From positions 186,001 to 250,000 of the forward strand of contig JAUSND010000003.1 of the NCBI GenBank assembly GCA_030646295.1: a stretch of 64,000 nt of DNA, in the 5' to 3' direction. This DNA is from Moraxellaceae bacterium (lineage in GTDB: Bacteria > Pseudomonadota > Gammaproteobacteria > Pseudomonadales > Moraxellaceae). A model generated the notes under the pieces. That model did not search any database. It was not told the origin of the DNA and worked only from the letters and a program-made list of their open reading frames with translations. Positions 51,058 through 60,636 of the stretch are shown here, in pieces. Made by a program: the position numbers and the translations under genes. Position 1 is the first letter of the stretch, and each line of letters begins with the position of its first letter.

Positions 51058-51588
51058 ATGAAGCGTTCATCTGCAACAGAGAATGTCTACATTGATTCAG
51101 ATGCTGGGCACTTCAAGTCCAAGTGGGGGGTTGTAATATTTACCTCTGCAACAGCAATTACCGCTTTTTGTGTGGCGCCTGCACCTCAGGCCGGAGCACT
51201 TCAGTCTATTAGTAGTCCCTCGTCAGTATTCCGTGTCGATGAGTTGCCTAAGCTCGGAACCACTGACTCTGGTCAAGATGGTTTTCCTGGAATATCTGTA
51301 ATGGATCATGAAGATCTTCAGTCGTACTTGGCTATGTATCCTGAGGTTAGGCTTGAGCTGGGAGTGGCTGCTGATTCTCTTGCGACACTTATTGGTGAGC
51401 GCCGACATCTTGGGTTGGAGTTGTTTGTTGACCCAGAAGAGGGCGTGCGTAGAGTGTCGCTTATCGTTGACCTTCGGCATGTCGAGGTTGATGAAGAACT
51501 GGTACTAATGGATCGAATCTATTCTGAATGGCTTCATCCTATAAATGCCAAGATAGGTGTGGGTAAAATATCAATTAGAGCGGCATAA
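51058..51588 (+). CDS. Unrecognised island protein with one hydrophobic segment
   Basis: I do not recognise this 176-aa protein. After about 22 polar residues comes a hydrophobic stretch (about 24-42, WGVVIFTSATAITAFCV), perhaps a membrane anchor. A linker follows and then a conserved-looking C-terminal part: LGLELFVDPEEGVRRVSLIV, VEVDEELVLMDRIYSEWL. The VDPEE turn and the paired acid residues before a long helix suggest a compact alpha/beta domain. ATG 51058 has AAGGGG 7 bp upstream; it starts 3 bp after the stop of the TIGR04255-like gene and ends 2 bp before the HEPN-like gene, so the three must be co-expressed. Confidence 0.75.
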   Translation: MKRSSATENVYIDSDAGHFKSKWGVVIFTSATAITAFCVAPAPQAGALQSISSPSSVFRVDELPKLGTTDSGQDGFPGISVMDHEDLQSYLAMYPEVRLELGVAADSLATLIGERRHLGLELFVDPEEGVRRVSLIVDLRHVEVDEELVLMDRIYSEWLHPINAKIGVGKISIRAA

Positions 51589-51590
51589 TC

Positions 51591-51995
51591 ATGCCGATAT
51601 CTCCGCAAAATATGTTGGATTTTGCTGTTGGTTTGGTGACTCAAGCTACAAAGGCGCCTAGTACCACGCCAGTATCAGAAAGTGAGACTTTGTTTCGCTC
51701 AGCATCGAGTCGTGCTTACTATGCAGCTTTCAATACAGCTATTGAGTGGGCAAAGTCCAATGGATATGTGCCTAAAAAGAATAGTGAGCATTTAGTCCTC
51801 CAGAATTGGTTTTCGGACAGGTCTGAAGCATCATTGCAGAAAATTGGGTCGCGTCTGCAATCAATGCATGGCACCAGAGTCGATGCAGACTACTACTTGA
51901 ACAAGACGCTAGATCGTAGAAAAGCACAGACAGTATGTTCAACGGCTAGGTCTGTGATAGATGATCTTCGATCCATAAGCACTGCATCAAAATAA
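51591..51995 (+). CDS. HEPN-like protein, third gene of the island operon
   Basis: This 134-aa protein looks like a HEPN-fold helical bundle. SRAYYAAFNTAIEWA (about 40-54) is the HEPN first-helix pattern, and the later RLQSMHGTRVDADYYL gives an R-x4-H pair (Arg88, His93), the spacing of catalytic HEPN ribonucleases, followed by the ADY motif common in small HEPN proteins. HEPN proteins occur as toxins, in CRISPR effectors and in abortive-infection systems. No nucleotidyltransferase (MNT) partner is present. No clear ribosome-binding site is visible, so it may rely on coupling to the upstream gene. Confidence 0.72.
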   Translation: MPISPQNMLDFAVGLVTQATKAPSTTPVSESETLFRSASSRAYYAAFNTAIEWAKSNGYVPKKNSEHLVLQNWFSDRSEASLQKIGSRLQSMHGTRVDADYYLNKTLDRRKAQTVCSTARSVIDDLRSISTASK

Positions 51996-52220
51996 CCGTT
52001 TGCCCCGCACTTTTTGAATTGCTCCTCGCTTTTGATGCTGCATCTGTGGGCAACACTTCTGCCACCACATTTTCACCATACTGAGAAAAAGCACCTACCT
52101 GTAACTTATTGATTTATATTAAGGTCCGTGTGGTGGTGGGATGGCCGTTTTGCTATGTCTTAAGGCCTTCAACTGTTTGATTTATAAGGAATAAGTTCAG
52201 TGTCGCGGGCTTGTTTTTTA
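51996..52220. other. Right non-coding end of the island
   Basis: An AT-rich stretch without genes. It carries the second 23-bp repeat (52061), an inverted TGTGGTGG (52129-52136) matching the repeat core, and a 10-bp direct repeat TTGATTTATA at 52109-52118 and 52177-52186. Such clusters are common near attachment sites, but no protein that would bind them is encoded here. Confidence 0.55.
52061..52083 (+). repeat. Island internal repeat, right copy
   Basis: It matches 49836-49858 at 21 of 23 positions, same orientation. It lies about 137 bp before the attR repeat. Confidence 0.7.
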
Positions 52221-52270
52221 CCCCCTCCTAAGGGGCAGGTCGGACGTTCGAATCGTCTCGTGGGCGCCAT
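52221..52270 (+). repeat. attR: 50-bp copy of the tRNA-Arg 3' half
   Basis: Exact copy of 49742-49791. It lacks the 5' part of the tRNA, so it is not a tRNA gene; it is the displaced end of the original target. Confidence 0.93.
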
Positions 52271-52300
52271 TCTCCCTTCTGCGCAATTCTTCCTGGCATC

Positions 52301-52573
52301 ATGAGCCTGCAAGCCATCAACCGCTTCATCCTCCAGAAAATCCGCACCATCGAAATGGTGGGCGTATTGATGCGTATTTTCAGCTTCAGTCTGGTCAGCT
52401 GGCTGGGGCCGGCAAGTCCTTTCCTGTTTGTCTGGGTCTTCAACACGATTGATGCCGTGCTGCTGTCATGGTGCGCGATCCTCAAGCGCGATGCGGCCTA
52501 CAGCCTGCTGAACCTGTTCTGGATTCTGGTAGGGGTGGTGGGAATCGTCAGGGCGTGGCCGCCGGCTCACTAG
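52301..52573 (+). CDS. Small hypothetical membrane protein
   Basis: This 90-aa protein has about three hydrophobic helices (residues 18-36, 40-60, 66-84) and short basic tails (RFILQKIR, LKRDAAY). It has no motif I recognise. Base composition returns to the genome average here, so it belongs to the core side of the island junction. The ribosome-binding site is weak. The small size leaves some doubt that it is real. Confidence 0.6.
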   Translation: MSLQAINRFILQKIRTIEMVGVLMRIFSFSLVSWLGPASPFLFVWVFNTIDAVLLSWCAILKRDAAYSLLNLFWILVGVVGIVRAWPPAH

Positions 52574-52727
52574 CCGGATGTGCCTGAGCCGAGTTCATTA
52601 AACTGGCACGGTTAATTCACGAAATCAAAACAGTGCACTGAGTAACATCATGGCTATGCCAGGGTGGGTCAGGAATCATTCCTGATGTCCTGTGGCTGAA
52701 AACTGGATTTTTTCAGGGGAAATTGCC

Positions 52728-53396
52728 ATGAAGTCATTTCTTGCCCTGCTTGTTCTGTTTTTTTCCCTTGCAGCAAATGCTGCAACTGTCACCAGTTCCC
52801 GGTCCTCCAGCCACTTGCTGGCAGAGTTGATGGGTGATGTCCTGTATTTCCAGCTTGATAACTCATCCCGTTCTCGCGAAAAGATAAATTCGCTGATCGG
52901 GCTTGCTCAACGGAATGAAGGTGCTGCAAATGACATCCGTGAAAAAAAGCTCCTGCTCGCAGTCAGTCAGTTGATGGGTGACGGAAAAGGCCGGGTGACG
53001 TTTGATGCAGAGGCGCTGAAGAATGCAGCCTATGCCTACGAGGACCTTGTGCAGAGCCGGCATGTGGCAGATGGCAAGAATGCTGCCTTTCTGGTGTTGG
53101 ATTTCCGGTATCGCTATCTGGCGATGACACTGCCGTCGTTGTCAGAGAACAACATCATCGTTATGCCGCTGCTGCGATCAGTCGAGGACTCGTTTGGTGC
53201 TACGGACGGGCAGATGAACAAACTTGCGGGCAACAGCCAGGGGACGCCAGCATTGAAGAAGTGGGTGTTTCTCCGTCCACGACTGACGGACTACAACAAC
53301 AGGCCCATTCCGGCACTGGCCAACGGCATGCTGTTGCGGATTGCCGGCGAGCTTCAGGGTGGCTCTGCCCCTGCGTATGTGTCCCTCAGGAAGTGA
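52728..53396 (+). CDS. Secreted hypothetical protein
   Basis: A 222-aa protein with a clean signal peptide (MKSFLALLVLFFSLAANA, cleavage about residue 18-20). The mature part is soluble with no cysteine motif and no domain I recognise. AGGGGA sits upstream of ATG 52728; the longer frame to 52692 has no signal peptide. It probably acts in the periplasm. The next gene, rlmA, is convergent. Confidence 0.72.
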   Translation: MKSFLALLVLFFSLAANAATVTSSRSSSHLLAELMGDVLYFQLDNSSRSREKINSLIGLAQRNEGAANDIREKKLLLAVSQLMGDGKGRVTFDAEALKNAAYAYEDLVQSRHVADGKNAAFLVLDFRYRYLAMTLPSLSENNIIVMPLLRSVEDSFGATDGQMNKLAGNSQGTPALKKWVFLRPRLTDYNNRPIPALANGMLLRIAGELQGGSAPAYVSLRK

Positions 53397-53417
53397 CGGT
53401 GAACCTTTTAGACATCT

Positions 53418-55393
<1,976 letters not shown>

Positions 55394-55593
55394 TCAGGTC
55401 TGCCTGGGGCCGCATCGGGCTGCATCATTGTGGCGGGTAGTTTACCGGTAACAGCCGCTATCCAGCCACACGCTGGCGCAACACTTGCTTGCATCCGGCA
55501 GTAGTTGCCCCTTTGCAGACATCGCCTGCCGGGCAATAATCCGCCATCAGTAACGGGTCAGAAGAGCCCGGACAACCACCAGGGACGCGTTCC

Positions 55594-56802
55594 ATGAAGA
55601 AGATTCTCCCCCTTGCAGTGCTTGCTGCTGCCGTTGGCCTCGCTGCCTGCAGCAAGAAAGAAGATGCCGCTACTGCCGCCAAGGCAGATGGTCCGCTGGT
55701 GGTCAGGGTGGGTCATGCCTCTCCCCTGACAGGTCCGCAGGCACATCTGGGCAAGGACAACGAAAACGGCGTGCGTCTGGCCATCGAAGACCTCAACGCC
55801 AGCGGCTTTGAAGTGGGTGGCAAGAAGGTAACGTTCGAGCTGATCTCGGAAGACGACCAGGCCGATCCGCGCATTGCCACTACCGTTGCCAAGAAGTTTG
55901 TGGACGATGGTGTCAACGTCATCATCGGCCACCTCAACTCCGGCACCACCATCCCCTCGTCGCGTGTCTATAACGATGCCGGCATCGTGCAGGTGTCACC
56001 GTCGGCCACCAATCCCAAGTACACACTGCAGGGCTACAAGAACGCGTTCCGCGTGATGGCCAATGACGTGCAGCAGGGCAAGGCGCTGGGCGAGTTTGCT
56101 GTAAAGGATCTGGGCGCAAAGAAGATTGCGATTATTGATGACCGTACCGCCTATGGTCAGGGCCTGGCAGATGAGTTCGAAAAAGCCGTCCTTGCCAATG
56201 GTGGCACCATCATTGTGCGCGAGTTCACCAACGACAAGGCATCGGACTTCACCGCCATCCTGACCAAGATCAAGGGCACCGCGCCCGACCTGCTGTTCTA
56301 CGGTGGCATGGACGGGCAGGGTGCTCCCATGGCCAAGCAGATGAAGACACTGGGTCTGACAGCAAAGTTCATGGGTGGTGATGGCATCCACACCGCCGAG
56401 TTCATGAAGCTGGCCGGCCCGGCTGCCGAAGGCGTGACCGCTTCGCTGCCCGGTGTGCCGCTGGAGTCCATGCCCCATGGCCCGGAGTTCAAGAAGCGTT
56501 TCGAGGCAAAGTACGGTGTGATCCAGCTGTACGCCCCGTACTGCTATGACGCCATGATGGTGGTGGCCGAGGCCATGAAGCGTGCCGGCTCTGTCAAGTC
56601 CGCAAAGTTCCTGCCGGAAATGCCAAAGACCAGCCACGACGGTGTAACCGCCACTATCGCTTTTGATGCCAATGGCGACCTTACCAGCGCCGCCATCTCG
56701 GTCTATCGCGTGGAAGGCGGTATCTGGAAGCTGCAGCGTACGGTTGGCGGCCCGGCGGCTCCAGCGCCGGCTGCAACTCCGGTTGCTGCACCTGTAAAAT
56801 AA
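55594..56802 (+). CDS. livJ: Branched-chain amino-acid ABC transporter, substrate-binding lipoprotein
   Basis: This 402-aa periplasmic binding protein (Leu/Ile/Val type) captures amino acids for LivHMGF. Its signal ends in a lipobox (GLAACSKKED), so it is probably a lipoprotein instead of a soluble protein like E. coli LivJ. VGHASPLTGPQAHLGKDNENG and the two-lobe pattern (SATNPKYTLQGYKNAFRV, given in part) match the family. The tail is Pro/Ala-rich. A REP pair separates it from livH, so the five genes may not share one transcript. Confidence 0.93.
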   Translation: MKKILPLAVLAAAVGLAACSKKEDAATAAKADGPLVVRVGHASPLTGPQAHLGKDNENGVRLAIEDLNASGFEVGGKKVTFELISEDDQADPRIATTVAKKFVDDGVNVIIGHLNSGTTIPSSRVYNDAGIVQVSPSATNPKYTLQGYKNAFRVMANDVQQGKALGEFAVKDLGAKKIAIIDDRTAYGQGLADEFEKAVLANGGTIIVREFTNDKASDFTAILTKIKGTAPDLLFYGGMDGQGAPMAKQMKTLGLTAKFMGGDGIHTAEFMKLAGPAAEGVTASLPGVPLESMPHGPEFKKRFEAKYGVIQLYAPYCYDAMMVVAEAMKRAGSVKSAKFLPEMPKTSHDGVTATIAFDANGDLTSAAISVYRVEGGIWKLQRTVGGPAAPAPAATPVAAPVK

Positions 56803-56815
56803 CCTGTCACCCTGT

Positions 56816-56924
56816 TCGTGGCTGCGCTCTGCATACCTCAGGGGCAAAGCCACTCCCACGGGAAATCCTGCGGGGCTCCCACATAAAGCAGCTGGTCTTG
56901 TGGGAGTGGCTTCAGCCACGAGCG
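56816..56924. repeat. REP-like pair between livJ and livH
   Basis: A long-form unit in reverse orientation (56816-56859, ending GCCACTCCCAC), a partial GGGGCTCCCAC (56872-56882) and a short-form unit in forward orientation (56898-56924, starting TTGTGGGAGTGGCTTCAGCC). Units in opposite orientation around a spacer are the REPIN layout. Confidence 0.82.
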
Positions 56925-57048
56925 TTTTCGTCAGTTTCCCCGTTGAGTCTGGCCTGATTCCTGCGTAACCTTCGCCGGTTGCAAAGGGGAGGGCCGGTAT
57001 TGCCTCCAGACAGCACTGGCAAGGACTCGACAGGGAATCAGCACACAC

Positions 57049-57978
57049 GTGGACATCCTGGTACAACAGCTCATCAACGGCCTCATTCTGGGCAGCATCT
57101 ATGCCCTGATTGCGCTGGGCTACACCATGGTCTACGGCATTCTCGGCCTCATCAATTTCGCTCACGGCGAGATCGTGATGATCGGCGCCATGATCACCAT
57201 TACCTGCCTCAACATCCTGATCGGCCACGGTGTCGACTTACCCGGGCTCATGCTGGTGGGTGTCAGCCTGCTCATGGCAATTCCCGCCTGTGCCCTGCTG
57301 GGGTTCAGTATCGAGCGTATTGCCTATAGGCCCTTGCGTAATGCACCACGACTGGCGCCACTTATCACTGCCATTGGCGTTTCCATTGTGCTGCAGAATC
57401 TGGCGATGATTATCTGGGGACGCCAGTACGTGGCCTTTCCGGACATCCTGCCCGCAACACCGCACAAGTTTCTGGGTGCCTCCATGACCTCGCTGCAAAT
57501 CCTCATCATCGTGCTGGCGGCCCTCATCATGGGCGGGCTCATGTTGCTGGTGAATCGCAGCAAGCTCGGTCGTGCCATGCGCGCCACGGCACAAAGTCCG
57601 CAAGTGGCCTCACTCATGGGCGTGAACGTGAATCACGTGATTTCCATGACCTTCATTCTGGGCTCGTGCCTGGGCTCGGTAGCCGGTGTAATGGTCGCGG
57701 CCAATTACGGGCAGGCGCATGCCTACATGGGCTTCATGCTTGGGCTAAAAGCCTTCTCTGCTGCCGTGCTCGGTGGTATCGGCAATCTGGCCGGCGCCGT
57801 CATCGGTGGCCTGTTGCTGGGGATTATCGAATCGCTGGGGGCGGGTTATATCGGCGACGTTACCGGCGGCTTTCTGGGCAGCCAGTATCAGGACGTGTTT
57901 GCCTTCATGGTGCTTATTCTTGTGCTCGTGTTCAGGCCATCCGGCCTGATGGGCGAGCGCGTGGCGGAGCGTCCATGA
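57049..57978 (+). CDS. livH: Branched-chain amino-acid ABC transporter permease LivH
   Basis: LivH (309 aa) is one of the two membrane subunits. About eight transmembrane helices; GSIYALIALGYTMVYGIL and LINFAHGEIVMIGA are the LivH signatures, and the EAA-like loop LKAFSAAVLGGIGNLAGAVIGG (quoted in part) contacts the ATPases. The start is GTG at 57049. Its stop overlaps livM (ATGA). Confidence 0.95.
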   Translation: MDILVQQLINGLILGSIYALIALGYTMVYGILGLINFAHGEIVMIGAMITITCLNILIGHGVDLPGLMLVGVSLLMAIPACALLGFSIERIAYRPLRNAPRLAPLITAIGVSIVLQNLAMIIWGRQYVAFPDILPATPHKFLGASMTSLQILIIVLAALIMGGLMLLVNRSKLGRAMRATAQSPQVASLMGVNVNHVISMTFILGSCLGSVAGVMVAANYGQAHAYMGFMLGLKAFSAAVLGGIGNLAGAVIGGLLLGIIESLGAGYIGDVTGGFLGSQYQDVFAFMVLILVLVFRPSGLMGERVAERP

Positions 57979-59039
57979 TGCTTCAGTCAAAGTCGCCGGC
58001 CAGACTCTGGGTTGCCTACGCCGCCATTGCCATTGCGCTGGTCATTGCACCTTTCCTGATTGGTGCAGGCTTTGGTAATTCCTGGGTACGCATTCTCGAC
58101 TTTGTGTTGCTCTACGCCATGCTCGCGCTGGGGCTGAACATTGTGGTGGGCTACGCCGGCCTGCTCGATCTGGGTTACATCGCCTTTTATGCCGTGGGCG
58201 CCTACCTGTTTGCGATACTGGCCTCACCGCATTTCGATCTGCATGTGTCCGCATGGATGATCCTGCCGGCAGGTGCCGCCATTGCCTGCATTGCCGGTGC
58301 CACGCTGGGTGCACCTACCTTGCGCTTGCGCGGTGATTACCTCGCCATTGTCACTCTGGGTTTTGGCGAAATCGTGCGTCTGTTCATGAACAACCTTGAT
58401 CGTCCGGTAAACATCACCAATGGTCCGCAGGGCATCAACCTGATTGATGGCGTCAGCCTGTTCGGCTATCAGCTGGAAAAAGGGTTTACCCTGTTTGGTA
58501 CGCGCTTCAGCAGTGACTACGCCTATTACTACCTCTTTCTGGCGTTGGCGCTGCTCACCATTTTCATCTGCATCCGTCTGGAAAATTCACGTATTGGCCG
58601 TGCCTGGGTAGCCATCCGCGAAGACGAGATTGCCGCGCAGGCCATGGGCATCAATACCCGTAACGTCAAGCTGCTGGCCTTTGCCATGGGTGCCAGCTTT
58701 GGTGGTGTGGCCGGCGGCCTGTTTGCCGCCTTCCAGGGGTTTGTCAGCCCCGAATCCTTCACGCTGATGGAATCCGTGATGGTGGTGTGCATGGTGGTGC
58801 TGGGCGGCATGGGCAATATTCCCGGTGTCATCCTTGGCGCCGTGCTGCTCACCATTACGCCGGAGTTTCTGCGCGCCATCATCAATCCCCTGCAGCGTGA
58901 GCTGTTCGGGCGCATGGTGGTCGATCCGGAAAACCTGCGCATGCTGCTGTTCGGACTGGCGCTGATTGTCGTCATGCTGTTCCGCCCCGCCGGATTGTGG
59001 CCATCCTCGCGACGCAAGGAGGAGTTGAGTCATGGCTGA
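57975..59039 (+). CDS. livM: Branched-chain amino-acid ABC transporter permease LivM
   Basis: LivM (354 aa) is the second membrane subunit. YAMLALGLNIVVGYAGLLDLGYIAF near the N-terminus (split: ALGLNIVVGYAGLLDLGY) and REDEIAAQAMGINTRNVKLLAFA at the cytoplasmic loop (split: EDEIAAQAMGINTRNVK) are typical. About nine transmembrane helices. ATG 57975 overlaps the livH stop by 4 bp; the 3' end overlaps livG by 8 bp. Confidence 0.95.
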   Translation: MMLQSKSPARLWVAYAAIAIALVIAPFLIGAGFGNSWVRILDFVLLYAMLALGLNIVVGYAGLLDLGYIAFYAVGAYLFAILASPHFDLHVSAWMILPAGAAIACIAGATLGAPTLRLRGDYLAIVTLGFGEIVRLFMNNLDRPVNITNGPQGINLIDGVSLFGYQLEKGFTLFGTRFSSDYAYYYLFLALALLTIFICIRLENSRIGRAWVAIREDEIAAQAMGINTRNVKLLAFAMGASFGGVAGGLFAAFQGFVSPESFTLMESVMVVCMVVLGGMGNIPGVILGAVLLTITPEFLRAIINPLQRELFGRMVVDPENLRMLLFGLALIVVMLFRPAGLWPSSRRKEELSHG

Positions 59040-59802
59040 CCTGCTCGTCCTGAAAAACATCGAGAAACGTTTTGGCGGACTCAAGGCGCTCAACAACGTC
59101 AGCATCACCATTCCCCAGGGCTGCGTGTACGGATTGATCGGCCCTAACGGCGCCGGCAAGACCACGCTGTTCAACGTGATTACCGGCCTCTACCAAGCCG
59201 AAGCGGGTGAAAGGATTCTGGCGGGTGCCGCCATGCCGCTGAAAACCAAGCCGCACCAGATTGTTGCGCGCGGCATTGCCCGTACCTTCCAGAACATCCG
59301 TCTGTTCAACCACATGACGGCGCTCGAAAACGTCATGGTTGCCCGTCACGGCAAAACCCGTACCGGTGTGATCGGTGCCATCCTGCGTCACCCGCGTGCC
59401 CGTGCCGAAGAGCAGGGCATTCGTACCAGGGCATTTGATCTCTTGCGCTATGTCGGCATAGAAGCGTCGGCCAACAAGCTGGCGCGCGAGCTTTCCTACG
59501 GCGATCAGCGTCGTCTCGAAATTGCCCGGGCACTGGCCACCGAACCGAAGCTGCTGGCGCTGGACGAACCCGCCGCTGGCATGAACCCGACCGAAACCAC
59601 CGGTCTGCGTGAACTGATTGCCCGCATCAAGGCCGATGGCATCACCGTGTTGCTGATCGAGCATGATGTAAAACTCATCATGGGCTTGTGTGACCGTGTT
59701 GCCGTGCTGGATTTTGGCGAACTGATCGCAGAAGGCGTGCCTGCCGATGTGCAGTCGAACCCGCGTGTGATCGAAGCCTATCTGGGGAGTGGTGCGGTAT
59801 GA
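59032..59802 (+). CDS. livG: Branched-chain amino-acid ABC transporter ATPase LivG
   Basis: LivG (256 aa) hydrolyses ATP to drive uptake. Walker A is GPNGAGKTTLFN, the signature is LSYGDQRRLEIARALA, Walker B LLALDEPAAGMNP, and the H-loop lies in LIEHDVKLIM. GIARTFQNIRLF is the LivG-type Q-loop. It overlaps livM by 8 bp and livF by 4 bp. Confidence 0.96.
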   Translation: MADLLVLKNIEKRFGGLKALNNVSITIPQGCVYGLIGPNGAGKTTLFNVITGLYQAEAGERILAGAAMPLKTKPHQIVARGIARTFQNIRLFNHMTALENVMVARHGKTRTGVIGAILRHPRARAEEQGIRTRAFDLLRYVGIEASANKLARELSYGDQRRLEIARALATEPKLLALDEPAAGMNPTETTGLRELIARIKADGITVLLIEHDVKLIMGLCDRVAVLDFGELIAEGVPADVQSNPRVIEAYLGSGAV

Positions 59803-60509
59803 GTCTGCTCGCCATCAACAATCTGTCGGTCGCCTATGGCGGCATCAAGGCCGTCAAGGGCATCAGCCTCACCGTAGAAGACGGCGAGCTGGTGACGCTG
59901 ATTGGTGCCAACGGTGCCGGCAAGACCACCACCCTCAATACGCTGGGTGGTTTGCTCACGCCGGCCGGTGGCAGCATGCAGTATGCCGGGCATGATCTGG
60001 TGAAGCTGCCTGCGCATGACCGCGTGCGACAGGGCCTGGCGCTGGTGCCGGAAGGCCGTGGTGTGTTTGCCCGGCTGACCGTTGCCGAAAACCTGCTGAT
60101 GGGTGCCTATCACCGTCATGACCGTGCCGGCATTGCGGCCGATCTGCAAAAGTCCTACGGCCTCTTTCCCCGCCTCAAGGAACGTGAGCATCAGCTGGCC
60201 GGTACCTTGTCCGGTGGCGAGCAGCAGATGCTGGCCATTGGCCGTGCGCTCATGAGCCGTCCTCGCCTGTTGCTGCTGGACGAGCCCTCCATGGGGCTGG
60301 CACCGCTCATGGTCGAAAAGATCTTCGAGATCATCCGCACCATCAATGCCGAAGGCGTCGCCATCCTGCTGATCGAGCAGAATGCCCGCCTGGCACTGGC
60401 TGCTGCCAGGCGGGCCTATGTCATGGAATCCGGGGCCATCACCCTGAGTGGCTCTGCCGCAGAGCTTGCCGCTGACGAGCGTGTAAAGGCCGCCTATCTG
60501 GGACATTAA
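59799..60509 (+). CDS. livF: Branched-chain amino-acid ABC transporter ATPase LivF
   Basis: LivF (236 aa) is the second ATPase. Walker A GANGAGKTTTLN, Q-loop region VPEGRGVFARLTVAENLLMG (a LivF hallmark), signature LSGGEQQMLAIGRAL, Walker B LLLLDEPSMGLAP and LLIEQNARLAL. It overlaps livG by 4 bp and ends the operon. Confidence 0.96.
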   Translation: MSLLAINNLSVAYGGIKAVKGISLTVEDGELVTLIGANGAGKTTTLNTLGGLLTPAGGSMQYAGHDLVKLPAHDRVRQGLALVPEGRGVFARLTVAENLLMGAYHRHDRAGIAADLQKSYGLFPRLKEREHQLAGTLSGGEQQMLAIGRALMSRPRLLLLDEPSMGLAPLMVEKIFEIIRTINAEGVAILLIEQNARLALAAARRAYVMESGAITLSGSAAELAADERVKAAYLGH

Positions 60510-60636
60510 GCAGCCTTGAGGGCCTTCGCTGGTCCAGGGTTGGTCATCTTCTGCCCCGATGATATAACCACCTTTCTGCGCTGCCCGGTCGCACGACGGG
60601 CATGACTCGAATCATTCACTAAACAAGGATGCTTTC

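Larger units (their letters stand above)
49792..52270. mobile_element. Small integrase-less genomic island inserted in tRNA-Arg(CCT)
   Basis: A 2,479-bp segment lies between two exact 50-bp repeats, one being the tRNA 3' half. This is the footprint of tyrosine-recombinase integration. Base composition is visibly AT-richer than the flanks and the codon use differs (many TTT, AAT, GTT, TTA codons). It holds three packed genes (50227, 51058, 51591) and no recognisable integrase, excisionase, replication or transposase gene. Two imperfect 23-bp direct repeats lie near its inner ends (49836, 52061). It may be a satellite moved in trans or a decayed island. Confidence 0.88.

Noticed and set aside
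52221-52270. Possible second tRNA-Arg gene
   Set aside because: Only the 3' half from the anticodon stem is present; the acceptor 5' strand and D arm are missing. It is an attachment-site copy.
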